Assembly: GCA_026225395.1 (NCBI GenBank)
Contig: JAMFSR010000028.1
Location: 1 to 64,000 of the forward strand
Length of the DNA stretch: 64,000 nucleotides
Source of the DNA: Granulicella sapmiensis
GTDB lineage: Bacteria; Acidobacteriota; Terriglobia; Terriglobales; Acidobacteriaceae
Reading direction: 5' to 3'
The notes under the pieces are model-generated. The model saw only the letters and a list, made by a program, of their open reading frames with translations. It made no database searches and was not told the origin of the DNA. Shown here in pieces: positions 7,695-15,506 of this stretch (position 1 is its first letter; every line of letters starts with the position of its first letter). The translations under genes were made by a program, and so were the position numbers.

Positions 7695-9131
7695 ATGTTG
7701 ACCCTTCTTTCCCAAGCCACGCGCACCGCGCTGATCCTCTGTCTGCTGGCAGTGCCGCTCCACGCCCAGCAGCCCGCCGACGCAACACCCGACGCTCCAC
7801 AGCCGCCTGCTGACACGCTCACCCTCTTTCCCCACAACGACTCCTCCCGCTACCTCCTCTCCGGCCAGGCCAACATCATCTTCCAGGCCCATCCCGGCTT
7901 CCACTCCCCCTACGATGGCACCAACTCCCTGCTCGCCCGCGGCGAGTACAAAACCTCCCTCGTCGGCACGCTCTTCCTCGGCTTCAAAGTCATCCCCAAC
8001 CCGCGCTACGAACTCGACGCCATCTACGACGAAGAATCCGCCGGTGGTCGTGGCGACTCCGAAGCCCTCGGCCTCGCCGGCTTCACCAACCTAGACGTCG
8101 TTCGCAACCCCAACCTCGGTTCCACACCCTACCTCGCCCGCGTCCAGCTCCACCAGACCATCGGCTTCACCGACAAAATGGTCGACGTCGAACGCACCCA
8201 GTTCTCGCTCGCCACCAAGGCCCCAGCGCGCCGCCTCGACCTCCGCGTCGGCAAGCTCGGCCTGCCCGACATCTATGACGCCAACGGCCCCGGCTCCGAC
8301 TCCCACCTCCAGTTCCTCAACTGGACCGTCGACAACAACGGCGCCTGGGATTACGCAGCCGATACCCGCGGCTACACCTACGGCTTCATCGCCGAGTACG
8401 ACGACATCGACTGGTCCGCCCGCTACGCCATCGCCCTCATGCCCACCATCGCCAACGGCATAGACCTCCAGTGGAACCTCCGTCAGGCCAGCGGCCAAAA
8501 CATCGAGCTCGAATACCGCAAGACCCCACTCACCCGTTTCCTGAATAAGGATCGCAAAGGCACCGTCCGCCTCCTCGGCTTCGTCAACCACGCCAACATG
8601 GGCGACTACCGCACCCAAATTGCCGAAGCCCTCTATGCCCGCGCCCATGGCAATCCTACGGCCACGCCCGTCATCACCGACCACCCCACTCAGATCACCG
8701 TCAAATACGGCATCGGCCTCAACTTCGAGCAGGAGCTGACCCAGGACTTCCGCGTCTTCGGCCGCTTCGGCTGGAACGAAGGCCAGCACGAAAGTTACGC
8801 CTACACCGAGGTCGATCAAACGTTCGAGCTCGGCGCAGACTACGCCGGCACATCATGGGGACGTCCTCACGACAAGGTCGGCCTTGTCGGCGTCTCCAAC
8901 GCCATCAAGCGCGACCACCAGGAGTACCTCAAACTCGGCGGCCTCGGCTTCCTGCTCGGTGACGGAAACCTTAACTATGCCCGCGAAGACATCCTCGAGG
9001 CCTACTACACCACGCACACCTGGCGCGGCCTCTTTACCTCGCTCGACGCCCAGCTCATCGCCCACCCCGGCTACAACCAGGACCGCGGCCCGGTCGAGGT
9101 CTTCAGCGTCCGAACGCACGTTGATTTTTAG
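7695..9131 (+). CDS. OprB-like carbohydrate-type outer-membrane porin
   Basis: 478 residues. A signal peptide (residues about 1-24, ending PLHAQQ) precedes a beta-rich barrel. The sequence SGQANIIFQAHPGFHSPYDG, then repeated strand pairs such as RRLDLRVGKLGLPDIYDANG, WNLRQASGQNIELEYRK and FGRFGWNEGQHESYAYTEVDQ match carbohydrate-selective OprB-family porins, and the last residue is Phe (VRTHVDF), the usual signal for outer-membrane barrel insertion. The solute is unknown; the upstream CsoR/FrmR-type operator raises the possibility of a metal or metal-chelate substrate instead of sugar. It is the second gene of the likely regulated unit. Confidence 0.8.
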   Translation: MLTLLSQATRTALILCLLAVPLHAQQPADATPDAPQPPADTLTLFPHNDSSRYLLSGQANIIFQAHPGFHSPYDGTNSLLARGEYKTSLVGTLFLGFKVIPNPRYELDAIYDEESAGGRGDSEALGLAGFTNLDVVRNPNLGSTPYLARVQLHQTIGFTDKMVDVERTQFSLATKAPARRLDLRVGKLGLPDIYDANGPGSDSHLQFLNWTVDNNGAWDYAADTRGYTYGFIAEYDDIDWSARYAIALMPTIANGIDLQWNLRQASGQNIELEYRKTPLTRFLNKDRKGTVRLLGFVNHANMGDYRTQIAEALYARAHGNPTATPVITDHPTQITVKYGIGLNFEQELTQDFRVFGRFGWNEGQHESYAYTEVDQTFELGADYAGTSWGRPHDKVGLVGVSNAIKRDHQEYLKLGGLGFLLGDGNLNYAREDILEAYYTTHTWRGLFTSLDAQLIAHPGYNQDRGPVEVFSVRTHVDF

Positions 9132-9188
9132 ATGAAGTTTAGTTCAGAGTCATTGCGGACTAAATAAGTCGTATATCCTAGTCCGAAC

Positions 9189-9653
9189 ATGTCGACTTCC
9201 CACGCTACCCTGAAACTGTTCCGCAAGATTCATCTCTACTTCGGTCTCTTCATCTCGCCGATGCTGCTCTTCTTCGCCTTCACCGGGGCTCTCCAGACCT
9301 TCAGCCTGCACGAAACCACCCAGGGCAGCAGCTACAAGCCACCCGCCTGGGCGGTCACCCTGGGCCAAATTCACAAGAAGCAAACCAGCATCGTCCCGGT
9401 CCGCAAGCAACGCCCTGCAGACGTTCCTAAGCCCCCAAAGGGCGACGCAGCGCCCACCCCCAAACCAGTCGACGCGCCTCCGCAGAAGAGCCACCTGCCA
9501 CTCAAGATTTTCTTCCTGATCGTCTCGATCGGCCTGTTTACGTCAACCCTGACCGGCATCTACATGGCGTACAAGTACAACCAGAGCAAGCTGCTCGTAA
9601 CCGGGCTGTTGCTGGCAGGTACCATCATTCCTGTCCTACTGCTACCCTTCTAG
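9189..9653 (+). CDS. PepSY-associated-type small membrane protein
   Basis: 154 residues. The N-terminus (RKIHLYFGLFISPMLLFFAFTGALQ) is the first transmembrane segment typical of PepSY-associated or iron-regulated membrane proteins, with a conserved His. A proline- and lysine-rich stretch (about residues 55-100) separates it from two more hydrophobic helices (IFFLIVSIGLFTSTLTGIYMA and the C-terminus). It is shorter than full PepSY_TM proteins and lacks the PepSY domain. Such proteins accompany TonB-dependent siderophore receptors or metal reductases. A GTCGACT-poor upstream region gives no clear Shine-Dalgarno. The next gene starts 3 bases after its stop. Confidence 0.65.
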   Translation: MSTSHATLKLFRKIHLYFGLFISPMLLFFAFTGALQTFSLHETTQGSSYKPPAWAVTLGQIHKKQTSIVPVRKQRPADVPKPPKGDAAPTPKPVDAPPQKSHLPLKIFFLIVSIGLFTSTLTGIYMAYKYNQSKLLVTGLLLAGTIIPVLLLPF

Positions 9654-9655
9654 GC

Positions 9656-10513
9656 ATGAAACACCGCATCGCCGCTCGCCTCATCGCCGCAACCTCGCTG
9701 ATCTTCGCAACCCTCACGCTCACTGCGCAGGAGCCCGCAGCAAAACCCTCCGCTGACCTTGCCGGACTCGCGCACGTTGCCCTTCGCGTCCACGATCTCG
9801 CGGCTTCCGTGGCGTTCTACGAAAAGCTCGGCTTCGTCAACGCATTCTCGCTCTCCCGCGACGGCGCCGTCTACGAAGCTTTCATCAAGATCAACGACCG
9901 GCAGTTCATCGAGCTCTACCCGGCGACTGCGAAGGACCCGCAAATCGGCTTCCTGCACGTCTGCTTTGAAGGCTCAAACCTTCAGTCGGTGCATGACTAC
10001 TACGTCGCGCAAGGACTGACGCCGAACGGCGTCCGCACCGCCGGCGCAGGCAACCTCCTCTTCACCATGCCCGGACCGGACACCCTCACCGGCCCGCAAA
10101 ACATGGAGTACACCCAGTACATGCCCGGCTCCCTGCACTCCAAAGACTTCGGTCAGCACCTCGGCAAAGACCGCATCTCCACGCAGCTTATCGCCGCCTC
10201 GATCGCCTTCACCAACCCCGCTGCCGCTTCGGCTTTCTATCAAGACAAGGTCAGCTTCATTCCTCATAAACTAGCGCCCAACAGTCTCAGCGACACCTAC
10301 TCCATCCCCGGCGCGCCCGAGGAAAGCATCCACATCGACTCACCCGAACTCGGCTACAAGGCCCGCATAACCTTTGCCGCCGAAACCGCAAGAGCACAGC
10401 TCACGCTCAAAGCCCGGGGCATTCCGTACGAGAAGTTTCCCGGCAGCAGTGGTGGAGACCTCCTCCTTACGGACCCGGACGGCAACGAGATCATCCTGCA
10501 TCGCGGTCTTTAA
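9656..10513 (+). CDS. Exported protein with two VOC (glyoxalase-like) domains
   Basis: 285 residues. A signal peptide (about residues 1-22, ending LTLTAQE) is followed by two vicinal-oxygen-chelate modules: GLAHVALRVHDLAASVAFYEKLGF (residues about 38-160) and IAASIAFTNPAAASAFYQDKVSF (about 185-285), ending in LLTDPDGNEIILHRGL with the metal-ligand Glu. Two tandem modules form one chelate site in many extradiol-type enzymes. Periplasmic members are common in acidobacteria and uncharacterised. The start follows the previous stop by 2 bases, so translation is probably coupled. A strong terminator follows. Confidence 0.78.
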   Translation: MKHRIAARLIAATSLIFATLTLTAQEPAAKPSADLAGLAHVALRVHDLAASVAFYEKLGFVNAFSLSRDGAVYEAFIKINDRQFIELYPATAKDPQIGFLHVCFEGSNLQSVHDYYVAQGLTPNGVRTAGAGNLLFTMPGPDTLTGPQNMEYTQYMPGSLHSKDFGQHLGKDRISTQLIAASIAFTNPAAASAFYQDKVSFIPHKLAPNSLSDTYSIPGAPEESIHIDSPELGYKARITFAAETARAQLTLKARGIPYEKFPGSSGGDLLLTDPDGNEIILHRGL

Positions 10514-10532
10514 TCATCCGCAACACAAAGTA

Positions 10533-10558
10533 AAACGGCTGCCCGAGGGCAGCCGTTT
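10533..10558. terminator. Bidirectional terminator between convergent genes
   Basis: A perfect stem AAACGGCTGCCC/GGGCAGCCGTTT with a tight loop. It lies 20 bases after the double-VOC stop and 23 bases after the stop of the convergent glycine-rich gene. The A and T runs on both sides let it serve both strands. Confidence 0.88.
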
Positions 10559-10580
10559 CAATTAAGCGTTCGTAAAGCAG

Positions 10581-11054
10581 TTACCGGCGTCCGCCGCCAC
10601 CACCACCGTGGAAGCCGCCGCCACCACCGCCGTGGAACCCGCCACCAGCAGCTCCACCATGGAAGCCGCCAGCAACAGCACCACCACCGCGATAGCCGCC
10701 ACCCACATTGCCGCGAGCATAGCCACCGCCATAGCCGCCACGTCCATAACCGTAGCCTGCACCGCGTCCGTAGCCGTAACCACGTCCGTAACCGTAGCCG
10801 CCGTGGAACCAGGGGCCTGCGCCGATGAAGACGCCGCCGTTGAAGTAAGACGGCCCGTAGTAGCCATAGGGCGCGCAAGCGTAAGGGGCATAGCCGTAAT
10901 AACCGTATTCACATGCCGGGGCGTACCCATAGCCACCGTAGTATGCGGGGCCTCCGACACCGATGCCCACCGAAACCTGTGCGTGCGCCTGCTTGGCAAC
11001 CGCCGGCACCAGGAGAAGTCCAATTGCTAAAGCTGCATACCGAAGAATCTTCAT
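10581..11054 (-). CDS. Secreted glycine/tyrosine-rich protein
   Basis: 157 residues. The ATG at 11054 is chosen over the GTG directly before it because AAGGAG lies 7 bases upstream of the ATG. A signal peptide ends near AKQAHA (about residue 24). The mature part is very rich in Gly and Tyr: a GYYGYAPYACAPYGYYG-type segment, then GYGRG repeats, then FHGG and GGGG runs, ending in RR. The pattern resembles low-complexity, cell-surface or biofilm-matrix proteins, but no family or function is recognisable. Two Cys flank the Tyr-rich part. The GGN and FHGG repetition may make the gene prone to slippage. Confidence 0.75.
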   Translation of the reverse strand: MKILRYAALAIGLLLVPAVAKQAHAQVSVGIGVGGPAYYGGYGYAPACEYGYYGYAPYACAPYGYYGPSYFNGGVFIGAGPWFHGGYGYGRGYGYGRGAGYGYGRGGYGGGYARGNVGGGYRGGGAVAGGFHGGAAGGGFHGGGGGGFHGGGGGGRR

Positions 11055-11222
11055 CACAACTCCTTCCGGCCCGACCTAATCAGACCGTGATGCTGTTCGC
11101 TTGATCGCGTCCAGCCTCGGTTAGTAGAAACACAAGCTCTCACGGAATGTTGCTCGTTGCGACGTTGCCCCGGAGGTGCATGAAAACACGGGTTGCTTGC
11201 GAATCGCCCTATACTTGAGGCT

Positions 11223-12149
11223 ATGTCGCTGCTTGCTTTCGAGTTGCCCGCATTCGTGATTGGTCTACTCTTCGGCAGCTTTCTAAACGTCTGCATCTCG
11301 CGACTCCCACACCATCGCAGCATCGCCAAACCCCGCTCACGCTGCCCTAACTGTAAGCAAACAATCGTCTGGTACGACAACATTCCGTTGCTGAGCTGGC
11401 TGGCCCTTCGGGCCAAGTGCAGACACTGCAAAGTGCCAATTCTGTGGCGTTATCCGCTGGTGGAACTTGCTGTAGGACTGTGGTTTGCGCACATTGCTGC
11501 TGACCTCGGCGGTCTGTATCTGTTCCCGCCTTCGAGTGCGGGCGGTCTGCTTCAGTTTCAGATCTATCTTGTTGGATTACTTATATTTGGCTTCCTGCTG
11601 ATTGGGCTGATTGTGATGGATTGGCAGACGCATCGGTTGCCGGATGCTTTTACGTTTCCGGGGATTTTGATTGGGTTTTTGCTGGTTTGTACGCAGGCTA
11701 TCTTTCTGAATCCAGGGCAGATGGACATCAAGCTGACGCCGAAGCACGATCTGCGGCTTTCGAGTCCGGGGTCGTTTGTTGCTAAAGGCAATGTTTTCTT
11801 GACGGGGCCGGAGCATTTGGTGTTTGGGAGGGTAGTGGCGATTGCTGGTGCGGCTCTGCTTTTGCTGGCAATTCGCGGCATTTATAAGGCTTTGCGGGGG
11901 CAGGAGGGGTTGGGGTTGGGGGATGTGAAGTTGTTGGCTATGATTGCGGCGTTTCTGGGGTTTTGGTCGGCTATGCTGGCTTTGTTTTTGGGGTTGATGG
12001 CTTGTATGGGGTATGCGTTGGTGCTACTTGCGCGGGGTAAGGCTCATGGAATGAGCAGGTTGCCACTGGGAAGCTTTCTGGCGGTTGGGGGGTTGGTGGC
12101 GGCGTTGTTTGGGGATGTGATCCTGGGGTGGTATGGATCGTTTTTGTAG
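11223..12149 (+). CDS. Prepilin peptidase / N-methyltransferase (A24)
   Basis: 308 residues from the ATG at 11223 (GAGG close upstream; an in-frame TTG at 11193 lacks a binding site). The enzyme cuts the leader of type IV pilins or type II secretion pseudopilins and N-methylates the new N-terminus in the inner membrane. The opening FGSFLNVCISRLP is the family signature; four Cys at residues 41, 44, 66 and 69 (CPNC, CRHC) form the zinc site of the methylase domain. The two catalytic Asp lie in IVMDWQTHRLPD and GLGDVKLL. About eight membrane helices. No pilus gene is adjacent. Base use changes within this gene, from C-rich to strongly G/T-rich from about base 11500. Confidence 0.92.
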   Translation: MSLLAFELPAFVIGLLFGSFLNVCISRLPHHRSIAKPRSRCPNCKQTIVWYDNIPLLSWLALRAKCRHCKVPILWRYPLVELAVGLWFAHIAADLGGLYLFPPSSAGGLLQFQIYLVGLLIFGFLLIGLIVMDWQTHRLPDAFTFPGILIGFLLVCTQAIFLNPGQMDIKLTPKHDLRLSSPGSFVAKGNVFLTGPEHLVFGRVVAIAGAALLLLAIRGIYKALRGQEGLGLGDVKLLAMIAAFLGFWSAMLALFLGLMACMGYALVLLARGKAHGMSRLPLGSFLAVGGLVAALFGDVILGWYGSFL

Positions 12150-12361
12150 AAAATCCTGGTGCGTTTTTGTGGAGGTTTGTGGTGACTTGTGGAGCGTTTA
12201 TGGACGCTGTGGTGTCCAGCAAACTTGACATTTGGGCTTGAGGGTTTTGCACAGGGGTGGATTTGATTTTGTGCGCTGCTTACCGCACAGAATCGCTGTT
12301 CGATGAACAAGGGAAGCGGTCCGCTCCTTGACCCTTGACCAAGTCACTCCTACACTTGAAA
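12150..12361 (+). promoter_or_regulatory. Upstream region of the complex I operon
   Basis: This 212-base gap holds a perfect -35 box TTGACA at 12225-12230, but the -10 match 17 bases on is poor, so the promoter call is tentative. TTTTGCACA at 12245-12253 fits the DnaA-box consensus TTWTNCACA. A small TGGAC/GTCCA hairpin lies at about 12201-12217. The strand is strongly G/T-rich. Confidence 0.3.
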
Positions 12362-12775
12362 ATGCCCATGACGAGTTACCCCTACATCTGGCAATACCTT
12401 CCTCTTGTGCTTCAAATACTGGTTGCCGTGGGTCTGGCGGGCGGTATGGTCGGGGCCTCGTTCCTGATTGGGAAACATAAGCGGTCGCGCACCAAATTGA
12501 GTGCGTATGAGTGCGGTATGGACCCGGTAGGCGATGCCAGGGGCCGGTTCTCGGTGCGCTTTTACATGGTGGCAATGCTCTTTATTTTGTTCGACGTGGA
12601 AGCGGTGTTCATGCTTCCGTGGGCGGTGATCTATCGCCGGTTGCCAGGCATTACCGGCTCGCGGCTGTTCGGTTTCTGGGAGATGCTCGTGTACATCGGC
12701 TTTGTCGCCGTCGGGCTTTTCTATGTGTACAAAAAGGGCATTTTGAACTGGTCTAACGACAAGGCCGACCTTTAG
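12362..12775 (+). CDS. nuoA: NADH-quinone oxidoreductase subunit A
   Basis: 137 residues with three transmembrane helices. NuoA is a membrane-arm subunit of complex I at the junction with the peripheral arm, near the quinone tunnel. The motifs SAYECGMDPVGDARGRFSVRFY and LFDVEAVFMLPW are diagnostic; the Cys in ECG sits in the loop that switches conformation in known complexes. The ATG at 12362 is chosen (another in-frame ATG is at 12368); no clear Shine-Dalgarno is seen for either. The expected next gene, nuoB, is missing: the following 54 bases hold only a GGTTTTAGG-type repeat before nuoC. Confidence 0.95.
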   Translation: MPMTSYPYIWQYLPLVLQILVAVGLAGGMVGASFLIGKHKRSRTKLSAYECGMDPVGDARGRFSVRFYMVAMLFILFDVEAVFMLPWAVIYRRLPGITGSRLFGFWEMLVYIGFVAVGLFYVYKKGILNWSNDKADL

Positions 12776-12820
12776 GTCGGCAGGTTTTAGGTTCGAGGTT
12801 TTAGGTTTCAGGTAGGAGCT
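12776..12820 (+). repeat. GGTTTTAG-type short repeats where nuoB would be expected
   Basis: The sequence carries GGTTTTAGG units in imperfect tandem: one at about 12782 and one at about 12796, followed by a degenerate unit. The same unit recurs upstream of nuoE at 15484-15540. It occupies the only gap between nuoA and nuoC. Confidence 0.6.
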
Positions 12821-12829
12821 GCTGTATTT

Positions 12830-13345
12830 ATGGATCCGATTGCTAATCCCGCTACACCGGAAGCTGCGTTTGGGGTTGAGGCTGTGAAGTTGGCGCTGGC
12901 TGATCATGCGGCTTCGAATGCCGCGATCAATGCGCTTGAGCCGTTCATGACGGATGCGAAGTGGGACCGTGGGGAGCTTACGTTGACGGTTGCACCGGAG
13001 ACGATTGTCGACGCGAGTAACGCGGCGAAAGCGGCGGGTTATAACTTCTTTGAAGATTTGACGGCGGTGGACTGGTATCCGACGGAGCCTCGTTTTCAGG
13101 TTTCGTATTCCCTGCTGTCGCATACGTTCAAACAGCGGTTGCGGGTGGTGGCGCGAGTGGCTGAGGGTGAGTCGATTGCTTCGATCACCGGCGTATGGCC
13201 GGCGGCTAATTTTTATGAGCGCGAGGTGTTTGACCTGTTCGGTGTGAACTTTACCGGACACCCGCGGCTGACACGCATCATGATGCCCGACAACTGGAAC
13301 GGACACCCGCTCCGCAAGGATTACCCGGTGGAGGGGTATCGCTAA
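12830..13345 (+). CDS. nuoC: NADH-quinone oxidoreductase subunit C
   Basis: 171 residues, a normal stand-alone NuoC (not fused to NuoD as in Escherichia). It is a peripheral-arm subunit without cofactors that packs on NuoD. Family marks are FFEDLTAVDWYP, FKQRLRVVARV and the signature YEREVFDLFGVNFTGHP followed by RKDYPVEGY. AGGAG lies 12 bases upstream of the ATG. The first about 30 residues are not conserved. It ends one base before the nuoD start. Confidence 0.95.
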   Translation: MDPIANPATPEAAFGVEAVKLALADHAASNAAINALEPFMTDAKWDRGELTLTVAPETIVDASNAAKAAGYNFFEDLTAVDWYPTEPRFQVSYSLLSHTFKQRLRVVARVAEGESIASITGVWPAANFYEREVFDLFGVNFTGHPRLTRIMMPDNWNGHPLRKDYPVEGYR

Positions 13346-13346
13346 T

Positions 13347-14750
13347 ATGAGCGAGACATCGTTTATTGAAGAAGAAGTAGTCACCAAGAACAAGACGCCG
13401 ATGACGCATGGCGCGGGTTCGCGGGATACGACGGGAACAACGCTGGCGGGTTTTCGGCCGGCTGAGGATCTGATTCCGTCGAAGGTTGGAACTCAGACTG
13501 CGGAAGACATGATCATCCCGGGTGTTGAGGATGTGGTGGAGGAGTCGCTGGGCGGGCATAAGCCGCATGGCTCCGACCCGGTCTCCGACCAGACGATGAT
13601 TTTGAACATGGGACCGCAGCACCCATCGACGCATGGTGTGCTTCGGCTTGTGATTGAAGTGGATGGCGAGACGATTGTTTCGCTGGCGCCGGATATCGGG
13701 TATCTGCATACGGGCATTGAGAAGACCTGCGAGGCGAAGTTCTATCAGCAGGTGGTGCCGCTGACCGACCGCATCGACTACCTGTGTCCGATGACGAACA
13801 ACACTGCCTATGCCCTGGCGGTGGAGAAGCTGTTGCAGCTGGAGATTCCAGAACGCGCCCAGTATCTGCGGGTGCTTTTTAATGAGTTGACGCGGATCCA
13901 GTCGCACCTGGTCTGGCTGGGAACGCATGCGATGGATATCGGCGCGTTGACAGTGTTCCTGTACTGCTTCCGCGAGCGCGAAGAGCTGATGCGGATTTTC
14001 GAAGCAGTGAGCGGGCAGCGGATGATGACCAGCTACGTGCGCGTGGGTGGTGTGTCGCTGGAGCCGCCGATCGACCTGTTCAAGACGATTCGCAGCTTTC
14101 TGAAGACCTTCCCTTCGAAGATTGAAGAGTACGAGGGGCTGCTGCAGAACAATCCGATCTGGATTTCGCGGTTGAAGGGTGTGGGTTATATCTCGGCTGC
14201 GGATGCGATTGCGCTGGGTGTGACGGGACCACCGCTGCGAGCTTCGGGTGTGGACTTCGATGTGCGGCGGGATATGCCGTACTCGGGTTATGAGAAGTTC
14301 AAGTTCAATGTGCCGGTTTCAAATGACGGCGATGTGTGGGCTCGTTACATTCTGCGGATGCAGGAGATGCGCGAGAGCGTGAGCATCTGTCTGCAGGCGC
14401 TGGATGGGTTGCCGGAAGGGCGGATTACGGCGGATGCGCCGAAGATCATTTTGCCGGACCGCGAGCAGATGAAGACGCAGATGGAGTCGCTGATCCATCA
14501 CTTCAAGATTGTGACGGAAGGGTTCCAGGTTCCGGCTGGCGAGGTGACTTCGTCTGTGGAGGCTCCGCACGGGATGATGAATTACTACGTGGTTTCGGAT
14601 GGAACGGCGAAGCCGTACCGGGTGCATATGCGGAACGCGGATTACTCGAATTTGCAGGCGCTGGAAACGATGTGTAAGGGCAAGCTGATCGCCGATGTGG
14701 TGGCGATTATTGGGAGTATTGATATTGTGCTGGGGGCGATTGATCGGTAA
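13347..14750 (+). CDS. nuoD: NADH-quinone oxidoreductase subunit D with extended N-terminus
   Basis: 467 residues. NuoD forms much of the quinone-binding site of complex I. The family start motif TMILNMGPQHPSTHGVLRL begins near residue 83, so the protein carries an unusual about 80-residue N-terminal extension, acidic and low in structure. The rest is typical: IGYLHTGIEKTCE, LTDRIDYLCPM, RIQSHLVWLGTHA and SVEAPHGMMNYYV, ending in IIGSIDIVLGAIDR. The His and Tyr that contact quinone (PSTHG, DYLC) are present. The initiator ATG is one base after nuoC. The stop shares its A with the next start (TAATG). Confidence 0.95.
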   Translation: MSETSFIEEEVVTKNKTPMTHGAGSRDTTGTTLAGFRPAEDLIPSKVGTQTAEDMIIPGVEDVVEESLGGHKPHGSDPVSDQTMILNMGPQHPSTHGVLRLVIEVDGETIVSLAPDIGYLHTGIEKTCEAKFYQQVVPLTDRIDYLCPMTNNTAYALAVEKLLQLEIPERAQYLRVLFNELTRIQSHLVWLGTHAMDIGALTVFLYCFREREELMRIFEAVSGQRMMTSYVRVGGVSLEPPIDLFKTIRSFLKTFPSKIEEYEGLLQNNPIWISRLKGVGYISAADAIALGVTGPPLRASGVDFDVRRDMPYSGYEKFKFNVPVSNDGDVWARYILRMQEMRESVSICLQALDGLPEGRITADAPKIILPDREQMKTQMESLIHHFKIVTEGFQVPAGEVTSSVEAPHGMMNYYVVSDGTAKPYRVHMRNADYSNLQALETMCKGKLIADVVAIIGSIDIVLGAIDR

Positions 14751-14968
14751 TGAGTATCGAAAAGCGAATTCGATTACTGACCTTTGCCGTGGTTGCGATC
14801 ACGCTTGGAGAATTCGTTCTGGGATTTATCGCACTCCTCCAGAGTTCATCGGTTGCTCATGTCGCTTTGGTCTACGGCTCACAGTTAGTTTTGTTTGATT
14901 GGATCATTATTTCTTCAAGGAATCGATTAAAACGGGAATCGCATAGCTCGGGGGGAATTGATCGATGA
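14750..14968 (+). CDS. Small two-helix membrane protein inside the nuo operon
   Basis: 72 residues. The start overlaps the nuoD stop by one base and the stop overlaps the next start (ATGA at 14965-14968), so translation is coupled at both ends. Two hydrophobic helices are seen: LLTFAVVAITLGEFVLGFIA and HVALVYGSQLVLFDWIII, with basic flanks. I do not recognise a family. Base use is more A/T-rich than nuoD. It could be an accessory complex I subunit, or merely a passenger. Confidence 0.55.
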   Translation: MSIEKRIRLLTFAVVAITLGEFVLGFIALLQSSSVAHVALVYGSQLVLFDWIIISSRNRLKRESHSSGGIDR

Positions 14969-15186
14969 GCGAAGCGCAAGAGAGACAAGCTGAGTTGCTC
15001 GTAAAGTACAAGCTTTTTCTTTATGTTTTGGTTAACGTCAGCATCCCTATCTGGACGTTGTATTTCGCTAATCGGTTCCCGTTACATCTCAAAATCGCAG
15101 TCGCACTTGTTACCGCGGCATTGATGAACCTAATTTTGGTCTTAGCGTTTCGAATAAAGGAACAAAAGATGAGGAAGGCAGTTTGA
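14965..15186 (+). CDS. Second small two-helix membrane protein inside the nuo operon
   Basis: 73 residues, starting within the preceding stop (ATGA). A GGGGGA lies about 10 bases upstream. Two predicted helices: YKLFLYVLVNVSIPIWTLYF and IAVALVTAALMNLILVLAF, ending in the basic tail IKEQKMRKAV. No family is recognised. Together with the gene before it, it forms an adjacent pair of tiny membrane proteins, which suggests they act together. Its stop overlaps the following TTG start. Confidence 0.5.
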   Translation: MSEAQERQAELLVKYKLFLYVLVNVSIPIWTLYFANRFPLHLKIAVALVTAALMNLILVLAFRIKEQKMRKAV

Positions 15187-15506
15187 ATGACGCAACGCTG
15201 TCGGAACGCCTCCATACCGAACTTTGGACTTCATGGGCTTCCCTGCTTCGCAGTTATGCAGCCGCTCATGGATTGAATGCAGTACAGCACGCCGTGGTTG
15301 AAGTGAGTGCTGAAGAGATTACGCTTCGCGTGGGGAGCCGGTGGCTTCGGTTTACGCGGGATGCGATGCAGGAAAGCGGTAAAGAGCCGGTTGGGTTTCG
15401 GCTGGAAGAGAACGGCAACGTTGTGATCGACGGGGCTGACGAAGAAGAGATGGATTTCGCGGCGGAGAGATTGGCGAGAGAGCAGGTTTTAGGTTTTAGG
15501 TTTTAG
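15183..15506 (+). CDS. Small soluble hypothetical protein inside the nuo operon
   Basis: 107 residues from a TTG at 15183 that overlaps the previous TGA. The sequence is soluble and mixed alpha/beta: LHTELWTSWASLLRSYAAAH, then VVEVSAEEITLRVGSRWLRF, and an acidic end ADEEEMDFAAERLAREQ. I recognise no family. The two beta strands look like a small PH- or DUF-type fold. Base use is like the nuo genes. Its 3' end runs into G-rich GGTTTTAGG repeats that encode its last residues (VLGFRF). Confidence 0.55.
   Translation: MNDATLSERLHTELWTSWASLLRSYAAAHGLNAVQHAVVEVSAEEITLRVGSRWLRFTRDAMQESGKEPVGFRLEENGNVVIDGADEEEMDFAAERLAREQVLGFRF

Noticed and set aside
10608..11030. 140-residue + strand ORF rich in Ala and Thr
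   Set aside because: Antisense of the glycine-rich gene, which has a good start, ribosome binding site and signal peptide.
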